From JANJWP01 sp964482035 (GTDB lineage: Bacteria > Patescibacteriota > Gracilibacteria > BD1-5 > UBA2023): DNA of 64,000 bases. Shown here one piece after another: positions 45,626 to 56,844 of this stretch. The notes below the pieces were generated by a model. It did not search any database, was not told where the DNA came from, and saw nothing but the letters and a program-made list of their open reading frames with translations. Both the position numbers and the translations under genes were made by a program. Location: NCBI GenBank assembly GCA_964482035.1, contig CAYZVC010000001.1, forward strand, positions 620,001 to 684,000, in the 5' to 3' direction. The first letter of the stretch is position 1; every line of letters starts with the position of its first letter.

Positions 45626-48600
45626 CTATTCTTGCCCGATTACGGATTCCCGCAGCATCTCCACGTACTTTTCCGCCCATCGGACAACCTGCGGCAGGGT
45701 GAACCGATGTTCATGGTACCAGAAATTACACCGCACTTCGCCTTCGTGGAAATCGATTATCAAGAACAGCCCCACCATCTCGTTTAACGACCCCGTATCG
45801 AGACCGGAAAGCACCGACCCGTCGAGCGGCCCCAAAGACTCAAGAACCCTCACCCGTGACCCCCTCGCGTCTTCCTTCGGGTAATTGTTCATCATTATGA
45901 ACGCGTCGCAAAAATACGTATGGATGGGTTTCCCTTCGAATGCGGGAACGCTTTTCAGGAGATCGGAAACCGGATACGCGCAACGGGCGTTGACGTTCGT
46001 TATGAAATCATGAACGTACCGGCACTGATCGGTTTCGGATCACGATTCCAAATCGACGCAAATCGGAAAATGCGTCACGAACGGTCATATCGTACGGTCG
46101 AACTCGTCACTCGGACGACCTTGCACGACGGTTCAGAAGACGGGTTTCGACGAGCCGGTGATTTGGGACAAGAGGACCGAGAACGTCCTCGCCATCAATG
46201 AGAACGGCGAAACGCCCATTGCTCCGGAAGCCGATTTGATCCGGTTCCAGAGGCCCGGTATCCGTTCTGCGGTATGGCAGGATGACGGGTGGCAGGAGTT
46301 TCAATCGTGGCCGGAATCGTCCAGGCTCGGAATCGACGCGATGGCCGCATACTTTTCGCGAAAATACTTCCGATCGTCCTCGAATGCCGGGGAATCGAGA
46401 TATTTTCGTTGCCAGAGGGCAAAGTCACCGTACGTTGCGGAATCGGACTTCGTTTCGCCCCCCTTTGCGAAATACGCCTCGCCCAACCGATCGACGAAAG
46501 ACGTGATCGCCGTTCAATCGAATTCGAGGTGCTGAACGAAAAGCAGGAAGATGAACCTGTTCCCATCCATTATGACGCATTCGCCTTTCCAAGAAACCCC
46601 CGTTCGGTGATCGGGAGAATTCTCGTAAGCGTCGTCCTTCCGGTTCTTGAGAAACCGGCGCTTCGCTTCGTCGTCGTAATCGCGGATATCGTAGACGGGG
46701 CAATCGCACAATTCCTCCGTCTCTTCGTCAGTCAGCTGGGCGACGCTCCCGACGTTCACGATGGAACGGAGAACGGGATTTTCCATTACCACGGTTTTCA
46801 GGGCGATTTTGAAATCGACCGCCGAAAAAGCGGAATCGAACATTACGGGAACCAGCAGTTTTCCGTATCAGAGCTCTACGAGGCTTATCCAACGGATTTG
46901 CTGTTCCGTGGGCAGAGATACCGGAGTTCGCGCTTCCGAATCCGCAGTTTTTAGAGAACCGGCGACCGACGGAACGCCCGGACCTGACAAGAAATCCCGT
47001 AATGAGGAAAGGGTTGGGTGAGCGTAAGCGACGTTCGGGGGAAGGATTCTTCCGAACGCTTTCTGGAGTTTGTTCCTAAAAATAAGGGCGGTGAGGGAAT
47101 CCATTCCACATGCGAAGAAATTCTCATGCGGTCAAACGGTTTTCTTGAAGGTGTCATGAAAACAGTTCCCTACCAAATCCCCGGAGACCGAGGGCATCGC
47201 CGACGCGGGCTCATGACGATCGAATGCGGATTCTATCTTCGACCAGTTTGCCGGAACGTATCAGATTTGTCCCCCCGTTTTTCCAGAAATGAACGCGGAC
47301 ATCACTTTCAATCACGTTTCCGTATCGAACGGCACGAATCAGAAGTTCGCCGTAGATTCCCTCTTCTTTTCGGAGCCGGCCCCCGAGGCCGCTCCGACGT
47401 CGCCCCAAACGCCCCAATTGACGGAAAGTGCCGGATATCATTGGGCGGACAAGGAGTTCGCATAGGAATCCAGATACGCGTTGGCTATCGCGTGCGAGGT
47501 TTGTCAGGCATTGCCGACGATCGCCGTCGCCGAAGAGAAAAACAAGACGAAATCCGGAACGTTCCCCAGCGAATCGAGCGCGTTCACGAGATTCTCCGAA
47601 CCCCTAGCCTTAGGAAGGAACGAATCTTTTACGGATTCGGAATTTTGTCGGACGAAAATCCCGTCATGAACGACTCCGGCCGCATGGATCAATCCGCCAA
47701 TCCGGTATTTCCGAGATATCTCCGACAACGATCGCGAAACCGAGGCCGAGTCCGTCACGTCGCATCGTTCGTAGGATATCGGACTTTGCGACCCGAAAGA
47801 ACGAATAAGCGATTCTACGGATTCCGACGGTTTTTCACTCCTTCACATGAGGAAAACCCGCTTCGCCCCCATTTCCACTAATTTTCTCGCACAGTGCGGG
47901 CCGATTCATTTCGATCAACCGGTCACGACGTACGCCGCATCGGCATCGATCGTCCCGCCTTCCGTCGAAACGAATTCTTCGCGAACGAGTTTCGAACGGA
48001 AGAAGTCTCAGCCCCGTACCGCGTACTGTCCGGAAGGCAAATCCGAGACGAATTTCCGCAAGGTCGAATCCAGTCCGGATTCGGACCAATCGTCCAAATC
48101 CACGAAACGAATCCGATTGTCGGGATTCTCCAACGCGAGAACCCGGTCCAACCCGTATAAAGAACCGCCCGCGACGTTGGAAAGGCGCTCTCCCGTTCGA
48201 ACGATCTTAGAGTTTTCCGTCACGACCGCGACTTTCGCGGGCACGCCGGCATCTTCCGCCAATGCCACCCACTTGCGAATCGCTTCCAAAGGAACGGATA
48301 CGGCGTTCCAAGAATCTTCGCCTCCGCAGTCCCGCACCGGCACTACGAGCGTACGCTCCGGATCGAAACCCGAATCGAAATCGAAATCCGGACCGAAGAC
48401 GCGATAGGATTCCCCGCCCTCGCGGGATGGCACCGGAAAATAGGGTTCCCAATCCGTTCGAACGGTCTCGAATCACGCCGGAGCGGATCGGAACGATGAT
48501 TTGTCGCCAATCCAGTGCGATTCCCTACGTAACGGATAACGAGGTACCGGAACGCGCTCTCCGGTCCTTCCGAAATCCGAGCCATGCCCCACCCAATCGA

Positions 48601-51085
48601 CCTTTGATCAAGAAGCGAAGGCGGTTCAGACGGAACCGAGAAAACCCCGCAGGCTATCCGGGGATGACATGAAGGCCGAGAACGATTCTTTCGGTTCGGA
48701 AAAAATCCAAGGAACGAGTTTCGTAAGGACGTCTTTGGGACCGATTTCAACGTACCTTCAAGGTCTGACGGCCTTGTCGCAAGCCCGTATGGCGGAAAGG
48801 AAATCGACTTTGTTCCGCATGTGCGAAACCCAATATTCCCGATTGATTTCCCCGTGTTCCGCTTTTCTGCCGAGAAATGCGGAATAAAACGGAACAACGC
48901 CCTTTTTCGCGTTCAGGTCACGTACGGCGTACGAAAAATCAGGAAGGATTTCGTTAATGACGGGGGAATGCCCCGCGGCCCCGATGGGGAGCGCGACGAA
49001 CCTGACTCCCCGCACTCGGCACTCTTCGGAGAACGACGCGATAGCGGCGGCAGTTCAGGAAACGACGATATTGGACTCCCCGTTGACGGCCGCGATTCAG
49101 ATATCCGCGCGCTCCGGAATCCCGTCCATGATTCCGCTGACGTTCGACTCGTCCGAAAAGACGGCGAGCATGGATCATTTTCATTCCAGCCTACGAAGCA
49201 GCCTTCACCGCTCGAAGACCGCAGTTACCGATTCTTCCAAATCCAGCATTCCCGATACGTATGCGGCGGCGAATTCCCCGTGCGAATGCCCCAGTACCGC
49301 CGAAGGACGGATGCCCGACTCGGAATACGCGTTGGCGACGGCGCACTGGATGGCGAATATCGCTACTCAGGCAACGTCCATTCGGGACAAGGATTCTTCC
49401 GAACGCTCTCCCCAAAGGACTTCCTTTAAGGAAAAGCCCAATTTCCGTTCGCAGATTTCCGATATTTCGTCGACCGTGCTGGAGAATCCGGAGGAAGCCG
49501 AATACAGCTCCTTCCCCATTCATGCGTACTGGCATCAGTAACCCGTAAACAGGAAAACCGTCTTCTCCGATCCGGCTTTCCGTATCCCGGCGTCCCTGAC
49601 GTTCGCCGCCAATTCGTTCGCGTCCGCTCCGATAGCGAATCACCTATGTGCGAAATGGGTCCTCCCTTTGGCTACCGACTGGGAAAACGCTTCCGCCGAA
49701 ACATTCGGGCTTCAGGACAGCGCGAGAGCGCAATCCATGGCAAAACTTTTAGCCGCTTCGGGATTCTTGCCACTGAAAGGCAGAACGGCCGGTATCGCGG
49801 ACGAACCAGCAGGGCGTTCGGTCGGAGGAGCGCTCTCGATAATGGCGTGGACGTTCGTTCCGCCCAATCAGAACGAACTGATTCAAGCGCGGCGCCTTCC
49901 TTCCTTCGCATTCCAGGGAACCGATTTTTCCGGAAGGCGGAAACCTCCGCCAAGGGTCGTTTTCTCGAAAAACGGCTGGACGGGAATCGTGCCCTTCGAA
50001 ACGCACAAGGCCGCCTTGATAAGCCCCGCCACTCATGACGCCCATGCGGAATGCCCGATATTCGCCTTCACCGCGCCTACTGAAACGGGGGAATCCGGAT
50101 TTTCGCCGTACGCCCTCCTGAGGGCGTCCATTTCTATGGCGTCGCCGACTCTCGTAGCGGTACCGTGCGTTTCTACGTATCAGACGGAATCGGGGGAAAG
50201 TCCGGAATCTTCGATAGCCCTTCGGATGGCGGCTTCCTGACCGGAAACCGAAGGCGAAGAGTACCCGGCTTTTCATGATCAGTCGTTGGAAATTCCGACG
50301 CCTTTGATTACCGCGTATACGCGGTCTCCGTCCCGTATCGCATCCGAAAGCCTCTTCAGAAGCACGACGCCCACGCCGTTCGAAAATACCGTTCAGGCGG
50401 CTTCGTTCGTAAAGGGACGGCAATTCCCGTCTTTGGAAAAAAAGAGCCCTTCCTGGTATTCGTAACCGCGCAGTTGCGGAACGACGACGGTGGCTCATCA
50501 TGCGAGGGCCATGGCGCATTCTCATGCCCTCAATGCCGAAACCGCCTGGGCCACGGCCAAAAGCGAAGTAGAACAAGCGCTTTGGACGGTCATGCTCGGT
50601 CCTTTCAGATTGAGCTTGTACGACACCCTCGTCGCCAGATAGTCCTTGTCATTGGCGACCATCCACGAAAGCGATTCGGCGGATTCGAGAAACGTCGGAC
50701 CTTCCGGCCGTCATTTCGCGAGTTCCGGAAGCACGCAGTTGAGAAGGTACGTACTCATTCAGCACCCAGCGAACACTCACGTATCCGAATTCGCATCGGA
50801 TACCTGGATTCAGGCATCCTCGAAAGCCCGATAGGAATGTTCTAGGAACAATCTTTGCTGGGGATCCAGCAAATCGGCTTCGGAATCGCCGAATCAGAAG
50901 AAGCCCGCGTCGAATTCCTCGATTCATCCTATCGCGCCGAAGGAGTGAACCTCATCGCCTCATTCCGCGCCTCAGAAACTGGTAAGCGCGCATTTTCAGG
51001 CGACAATCGTTTCCCAGTAAGACGAAAGATCCGGCGAACCGGGATACTTGCATGACATTCCGACTATTGCGACGTCGTTCCTCAT
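45626..51085 (-). CDS. Hybrid PKS-NRPS megasynthase KS-AT-KR-ACP-C (1819 aa)
   Basis: One 1820-codon frame under UGA=Gly; at least 18 TGA codons lie in the KS alone. KS 1-~430: V-Q-S-A-C-S-T-S-L (C171), E-T-H-G-T-A (H307), K-A-N-I-G-H (H345). AT ~520-830: F-L-F-T-G-Y-G-C-Q, G-H-S-H-G (S601), specificity motif A-A-G-H (703-706). KR ~1010-1270: T-G-G-S-K-G-I-G, but the catalytic Tyr in G-Q-T-S-H-A-I-A-N is His1198. ACP: F-F-A-C-G-M-D-S-L (S1330). C domain ~1385-1819: Q-H-L-E-F-D-G (H1519), Y-G-D-F-A-L-W-Q, G-P-F-V-T-H-F. No thioesterase. The start is 5 nt after the stop of the A-PCP gene. Extends an aminoacyl-PCP by one substituted malonyl unit; the C domain likely releases or couples the product. 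Confidence 0.92.
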
Positions 51086-51090
51086 GATCG

Positions 51091-52845
51091 TTAGTTGGGA
51101 AATAATGCTTCCTCAATCGCTTCGCAATATTTTCGGAAGGTGGAACGTTCGTAAACCAGGAGTTCCGATATCGGTTTTCCGAATTTTCAAGAAACCCGAA
51201 CGGAAAGCTGAGCGGCAAGGAGCGAAGTTCAACCGATTTCGAAGAAATTCGCTTCTTCGTCGAATCATGCGCCCAAAAGGGACTCCCATATTTCCATGGT
51301 CGCGGACTCGACTTCGTCCACGGAAGGCGGGGAAGCCCGGTTCTCGGCATGATCGGCCTTTGCGAATCGATCGAGCAATCCGCGCATGTCGGTCTTTCCG
51401 GTCGGCGACAAGGGTATGGCGTCCACGAAATGGAATCGGGACGGGACCATGTAATCCGGCAACCGCCGCGCGACCGAAGAGCGAATCGAGTCGGAATCGA
51501 GGAGAACGCCTCCGCGGAGAACGACGAAGGCCCGGAGAATGGATTGTCAGTCTTCTTCGTCAAGACCCACCGCGCAAGATTCCACGCCTTCCTGAATCGA
51601 AATTGCGGACTCGACCTCGTCCAATTCGATTCGGTATCACCTGACCTTCACTTGCCGGTCGTTCCTTCCGAGATACCGCAAATTTCCCGAAGAATCCCAG
51701 CGGGCCAAATCTCACGTCCGATACCTCCTTCCTTCGTCGGTTTGCGCGAACCTCTCGTCCGTAAGCTTCTCCTTTCCGAAATATCAGTCGGCGAGGGCGG
51801 TTCAGAAAACGTGGATTTCTCCGATTTCCCCGTCCGGAACGGGCAACCCCGATTCGTCCAACAAACGTATCCTTACGTTAGGAATCGGCTTTCCGATGGG
51901 AGGAAGCGCGTCCGTTCCGTCGAACCCGTCGACCTTGTGCGCCGTAATGACGTGGGTCTCGGTGGGTCAGTATTGGTTCCACAATGCGCAATTCGGGCGC
52001 TTATTGAAAAATTCCCTGATGGAAGGGGTCAACTTCAAAGACTCTCATGCCGTAACGACCTCGAGCAGCCCATTCGCTCGATCCGATGCGGCACGGCAGA
52101 ACGAATCGAGCGCGCGATACGGAAGGAATAGCCGGGTCACGCCCGCGGCTTCGACTTTTTCGACGAGCCGAAAGGGATTCGAACGCTCTTCTTCGGAGAT
52201 CGTGACGAGCGTTCATCAGAAACACAAAGTCGCGAACACCTCCTGAAAGGACACGTCGAACCCAATGGGGGAAAACTGCAGCGTCACGTGATTTACGGAA
52301 GGCCCGTTCGATATTTCCGATTGCCAATCGAGCAAATTCAACAAAGCCCCCTCCCCCATCACGACGCCTTTGGGAATTCATGTGGAACCCGAAGTATGGA
52401 TGACGTACGTCTGCGGATTTCGGACCGCGGGCATTTCGAATTCGACGGAAGCGCCGGTTTTCGGCAGTTCCGAGCACGTCTCGCATCCGTCGAACGCCCC
52501 ATCGAGCAGGCCGTTCTCGACGATGATCGGAGGATGTCCCAATCCCTCGACCATTTCACGACGCCGAACGAGGGGGAAACTCGGATCGATGGGGGCGTAC
52601 GCCCGTCCGGTAGCGAGGATCGAAAGTATGGCCACGTAAAGTTCCGGGGAACGACGCAGGCATATCCCGACCGGTCACGTACCCGGCAGGCCTTTACGAA
52701 TGAATTCGGCGCCCGAACGGACGAGCATCCATAATTCGGAGTACGGAATCTTTCGATCCCCATGGAGGATTGCCGTCTTGTCGGGGAATCGTTCCGCCAT
52801 GTCCCCAACCCGTTCGATAATCCGTTTTCCACCCTGGTTAAGCAT
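51091..52845 (-). CDS. NRPS adenylation-PCP module (584 aa)
   Basis: Activates an amino acid as AMP ester and loads it on its own carrier domain. Core motifs in order: A1 I-P-Y-S-E-L, A2 A-T-G-R-A-Y-A-P-I-D, A3 T-S-G-S-T-G (G156 is TGA), A4 F-D-V-S-F-Q, A5 N-Q-Y-G-P-T-E-T, A7 Y-R-T-G-D-L, A8 G-R-N-D-R-Q-V-K-V-R-G-Y-R-I-E, A10 P-T-G-K-T-D (K484). PCP: N-F-F-E-I-G-G-T-S-L-L (S541). No N-terminal C domain, so it is a loading module for the PKS that follows after 5 nt. The ATG overlaps the end of the SAM-enzyme gene. A4 has D..V..Q, but I do not predict the substrate. Confidence 0.92.
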
Positions 52846-53596
52846 TGGAATGTTTGATGAATAACGTCTCCCCTACGGCACTGGACCTTATGCGCTCGAG
52901 AATCTCGAACTCGCCGCTGGCCGGACAGTCGAAGAAATCCTCGTACAACAGTTTTCCCCATCATACGGGATTTCTGACGAAGGCCCTGGAATTCTTGCCT
53001 AAAGTTTCGGACAACCTTCGAAACACTTCGGATTTTCCGGAAAGGCCGTTCGCGAAGAAAACCACGTCGTACTGGGAATAGTCCATTTCCGACCCGATAC
53101 CGTGACCGATGTCCATTCTCGGATCTCATGGAAACCTCGCCGACGAAAGCTTGCGCGCCAAATCGAGCGCGATCGGATCGGCATCTATTCCGACCCATCT
53201 GGAAACGTCCGGGAAAGCCTCGGCCAATCAAAAGAGGGTTTCCGGATGCGGTCAGCATCAGATGAACGCGCCGGCACGCACGTTCGCGATCCGTTTCAGG
53301 GGTTCGGATTCGGAAAGGATCCCTCAAAAATACCCCTCTTGCGAAAGTATGGGAAGAAAAGCGGCCTTTTCGCCGAATTCGGCGACGTGGCGCAATTCCG
53401 TACCGGCGATATGGCTTCTCCATATCGGACCGAAGAAATTCCGCAGGGTTTCGAATTCGTGCGGCGTCAGGACTTCGTGCGGATTCGGCGACGCGGCGTC
53501 GAGCCGGCATATTTCGTTCCAAAAAAGATCCGCACGGGCGGCGAATTCCGCACGTCAGGTTTCGACTTCTTCTCGAATCTGCAGCAAATTACGCAT
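52838..53596 (-). CDS. Nicotianamine-synthase-like SAM-dependent enzyme
   Basis: 252 residues. A SAM-binding Rossmann core reads A-F-I-G-C-G-P-H-P-E-T-L (about 110-122), V-G-I-D-A-D-P-I-A-L-D-L-A and D-Y-S-Q-Y-D-V-V-F-F-A-N-G-L-S-G-K-S, followed by F-V-R-N-P-V-W-G-K-L-L-Y. The G-C-G-P-x-P start and the K-x-x-V...R strand resemble nicotianamine synthase/CntL-type aminobutyryl transferases more than ordinary methyltransferases. Either a methyl or a 3-amino-3-carboxypropyl group could be transferred to the product. It sits 8 nt after the PPTase stop and overlaps the next gene by 8 nt. Five or more UGA-Gly codons. Confidence 0.7.
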
Positions 53597-53604
53597 ATGG
53601 GAGT

Positions 53605-54366
53605 TTAATTACCGGTTCAAATCGATATCCGGGAAGTGCTTCGAACGTCGGAAATCCGCAACGGCCGCCCGAGGAACGCCACGTCGGGCCGGAGAGGCTC
53701 GTCGGATCGGCGCTCGACGGACATTGAGAATCGGTATTCGCTTCACGCCAGGAAGCTTACCGAATCCCAACGCGAAGTCGGGCGTGCGGCGTCGGACGGG
53801 TGCCGCAATTCCAGTCCGGCTCCGCCATGACGAAGGAAAGTCACGGACCGGAACGGGAACGACAACCCGAGTCAGACGGCCTTCGCGAACGATTCTTTCA
53901 GCGTCCAGTGAAGAAAAAAATACTGGAGCGGGACGTCGGATCCCCATCGCATGGACTCGATTTCGGCCGCGGAGGAAACGTTCCGCACGATTTCCAAAAT
54001 TTCCGGATTCGGAACGTGACGAATCCTCTCGACGTCTATTCATATTCTGGAAACTCAGCGGGCGAGCGCCACGCAAGTGAGGCCACGCGTATGGGAGATC
54101 GACAGGCTCCATTCCGGATCCGACAACGTCGGAGGCCCGGGAAGACGGAACGGCGGAACCAAACGGACGCCGGGGGCGAAATCGGAAAGGGCGCGGAGGG
54201 CGAGAATCCTTCAGAGCAGGAAGGATTCGGAAGCGGCGGCATCCCGAAAGGCCGCGAATCGAATTCGGTCATTTCATTCCAACCGCTCTCGAGCGTTAGC
54301 GGCTTCGTCTTCGGGAACGCGCTCCGCGAACAGGACGAATATTTCGACCGTTCACTTAGCCGACAT
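53605..54366 (-). CDS. Sfp-type 4'-phosphopantetheinyl transferase
   Basis: 253 residues. Transfers phosphopantetheine from CoA to the PCP (S541) and ACP (S1330) Ser of the two synthases. Motifs: S-L-S-I-S-H-T-R-G, R-I-G-I-D-V-E-R-I (D111, E113), and H-W-T-L-K-E-S-F-A-K (W154, K157, E158, K162), the full Sfp-family metal/CoA set. The frame only becomes visible with UGA=Gly, e.g. the Gly of G-I-D-V-E is TGA. The ATG overlaps the dipeptidase stop by 11 nt. Confidence 0.9.
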
Positions 54367-55180
54367 GTTCCGTTTGGAAAAAACGGGAATCTTCGGCGGC
54401 TATGAATCAATACCTTGCCGCCGAGAGGTTCTCAGAATACGCCCAAGCTTGATCCCCGAAGCTAAAATGCCACCATTCCTTCGGATGGGGGGCGAAATTT
54501 TCGTAACGCATCGCCCAATACAGCACCCTCCTGTTTTTTCGGGCCTCCGCCTCGGTAAATCAGATCCCGTCATCCGAAACCGTTTCGAAATGCCTCAGAT
54601 GGGACCTTTCGGTGATGTCGTCGAATATGGTACCCATTTCAAGTCTCGCCCCGTCCCTCGTCCTCCTTAGGACTAAATCCACCGCTCATCAGGTAGTGTG
54701 CGGAGGAGGGGACCGGTACAGCTCTTCCGATCAGTCCGAAAAAGGTTTTGCCCAATAGTTGGCGGTTTCGTTCGATATCCATTCTCGCGAAGCCTCGGGA
54801 TTCAAACGTCTGAGATACGACGGGATCCAGTCGTAATAAAAATGCTCCTGAACCCTGAGCGGCCTATGTCCGTCGAGGAGGAATATTTCAAGTCACCACT
54901 CCTTCAGCGCCCCGTTGACCCGCACGAGCTTGTCGGCCACGGTCCGGCGCACGAGGATTCGGGAAACCGCACCAGGAGCCCTATGGAAATACGGGGGCGT
55001 ATCCTCGGCGTAGTACGCGTTCTCTCAGGGGAGAAACCGTTCGGAAATATCGACGAGCGGCTCGAGATCGTCCGAAATGGGGAGTTTCGAACGTTCGGGC
55101 GAATCGGAAGGAAAAGCCGGAACCGGTATCCGGGCATCGGTCCACGTTTCGAGACGGTTCAAGCGCCGATGGATTACCAA
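54356..55180 (-). CDS. VanX-type D-alanyl-D-alanine dipeptidase (peptidase M15D)
   Basis: 274 residues, first gene of the operon. The zinc site matches VanX: S-P-P-P-H-T-T-G-G-A-V-D (H161, D168, seven apart) and E-W-W-H (catalytic E235, H238). Upstream F-L-L-D-G-H-R-P fits the conserved Arg-Pro loop. VanX enzymes hydrolyse D-Ala-D-Ala. No signal peptide, so cytoplasmic action. The only plausible start is a TTG at 55178-55180, close behind a TATACT box; it is uncertain by a few codons. At least four UGA-Gly codons, including one in the zinc motif. Confidence 0.85.
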
Positions 55181-55191
55181 ATATCGTCCGC

Positions 55192-55219
55192 AGTATATCC
55201 CCTATCGTTCAAAATCAAT
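55192..55219 (-). promoter_or_regulatory. Promoter of the NRPS-PKS operon
   Basis: Minus-strand TATACT (plus 55192-55197) with ATTGAT (plus 55214-55219) 16 bp upstream. It ends 11 nt before the TTG start, leaving almost no 5' leader. Confidence 0.6.
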
Positions 55220-55221
55220 TT

Positions 55222-55294
55222 TTGACAAAGTATTTTTTTTATCTTTTATTTAAAATAATCTTGATTTATGAAAGTTTCCGCTAGTATCGGAAAC
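55222..55294 (+). promoter_or_regulatory. AT-rich divergent control region with inverted-repeat operator
   Basis: A TTGACA (55222-55227) heads an AT-rich stretch with TAAAAT (55251-55256). Next comes a perfect repeat GTTTCCG (55274-55280) / CGGAAAC (55288-55294) around CTAGTAT. It lies between the biosynthetic operon and proS, so one regulator could control both. Confidence 0.5.
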
Positions 55295-55321
55295 GTATAC
55301 ACGGCATATATCTTTTCAATT

Positions 55322-56824
55322 ATGCTCAAAAACTCCCCCGCCCCCCTCTCGAAGACGAAAATCGTCCCGAAAGAACACGACTACAACGAATGGTACCTCG
55401 ACGTCGCCAAGCGCGCCGAGCTTTTCGAGTATTCCCCGACTCCGGGTTGCATCATTTTCCTTCCGAAATCGGCAGCGTTGTGGGAAAAAGTGAAATTGAG
55501 GGTCAACGGCATTCTCGAGTGAAAATGAGTACAGAACGTCTACATGCCGGCGCTCATCCCGATGTCGTTTTTCGAACGCGAAAAGGACCACGTGGAAGGC
55601 TTCGCCCCGGAACTTGCCGTAATTACGCACGGCGGCGGCAAGGAGCTCGAAGAGAAGCTCGCCTTCCGCCCGACTTCCGAAACCATTTTCTGCGACTTCT
55701 TCAAGGGCCAGCTCCAGAGCTACCGCGATTTGCCGATCCTCTACAACCAGTGGGCGAACGTCGTCCGATGGGAAAAGCGCACCCGCCCGTTCCTCCGCAC
55801 TGCCGAATTCCACTGGCAGGAAGGACACACCCTCCACGAAACCACGGAGGAAGCGGAGAATTTCGCAAAGGAAGTGATGAACGACGTCTATATCAAGACT
55901 TTCCGAGATTTTTTCGCCATCGAAGGCATCGCGGGCGTAAAATCGGAAAGCGAAAAGTTCGCGGGGGCCGAAAAGACCTTCACGTACGAACCGATGATGT
56001 CCAACGGCTGGGCGCTCCAGATCTGTACCTCGCACGTCCTCGGACGCGGGTTCATGGAACAGTTCTGAGTCTCTTATCTCGATCGGAACGGAAAAACCCA
56101 ACACCCCGCGTACACCTCGTGGGGCATGTCCACCCGTTCCATCGGCGGACTCATCTCGAGCCATTCGGACAACAAGGGGCTCATCATACCGCCGCGCATG
56201 TCCGAATACAAAGCGGTCGTGCTTCCCGTCTACAAAGGGCAGAACCAGGCCGAAATCAACGCCTATGCGGAAGTCGTTTCGAGATGGGCGATATGAGACA
56301 ACGTGGAGGTTCCCGTAAAAGGCTCCTCCTATAAGGCCCGCATCGGCGACGGAAAAAAGATCCTCACCGACTACCGTGACGTTCGTTTTTGAGAAAAAAT
56401 CACCGATTTCGAAATTTCCGGATATCCTGTCGCAATCACGGTATGACAGAAGGAGATGGAACAGGGACTTTGTTCCGTCACTTCGCGAATCACCGGGGAA
56501 AAGCTCCAAGTACCGCTCGAAGAACTCGCCGCCACGATCGAACGGCTCCATGTCGAGGGACAAGAAAACCTCAGGCTCAAAAGCGAACGGAGACTGCGCG
56601 AAAACGTGGTCGCCTGCCATACGATCGAAGAAGTCGGCGCTGCCGTGGAGGCAGGAAAATTCGCGATGTACGAATGGGATCTGAATCCCGCTTTCGAAAC
56701 CGAAATCAAAGAAAGGTTCAAGGCGACTACGCGGTGCATTCCCCATAAAGGACAATTCACTGACGACATCCTCCAATGCAAAGATCCGAACAACGTGGCA
56801 GTAATAGTGGCGAGGGCGTTCTAG
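55322..56824 (+). CDS. proS: Prolyl-tRNA synthetase, archaeal/eukaryotic type
   Basis: 500 residues, four UGA-Gly codons. Class II motifs: F-R-P-T-S-E-T, R-W-E-K-R-T-R-P-F-L-R-T-A-E-F-H-W-Q-E-G-H-T motif 2, and G-M-S-T-R-S-I-G-G motif 3. The C-terminal extension ends in V-A-V-I-V-A-R-A-F, as in the short archaeal-type enzymes that lack the bacterial editing domain. The ATG at 55322 gives the usual K-E-H-D-Y-N-E-W-Y N-terminus; an in-frame ATG at 55268 falls in the operator region. It may be the sole housekeeping enzyme, or a second copy giving self-resistance. Confidence 0.93.
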
Positions 56825-56844
56825 GTTCCGCACGAAACCGATCG

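Noticed and set aside
45626..55180. NRPS-PKS region as a decaying pseudogene, because of many in-frame TGA codons
   Set aside because: Every TGA examined falls where glycine fits, many at invariant glycines, and no TAA or TAG interrupts the frames. The catalytic residues are intact apart from one KR site.
55268..55321. Longer proS start at 55268
   Set aside because: The added residues do not resemble ProRS N-termini, and the segment contains the palindromic operator.
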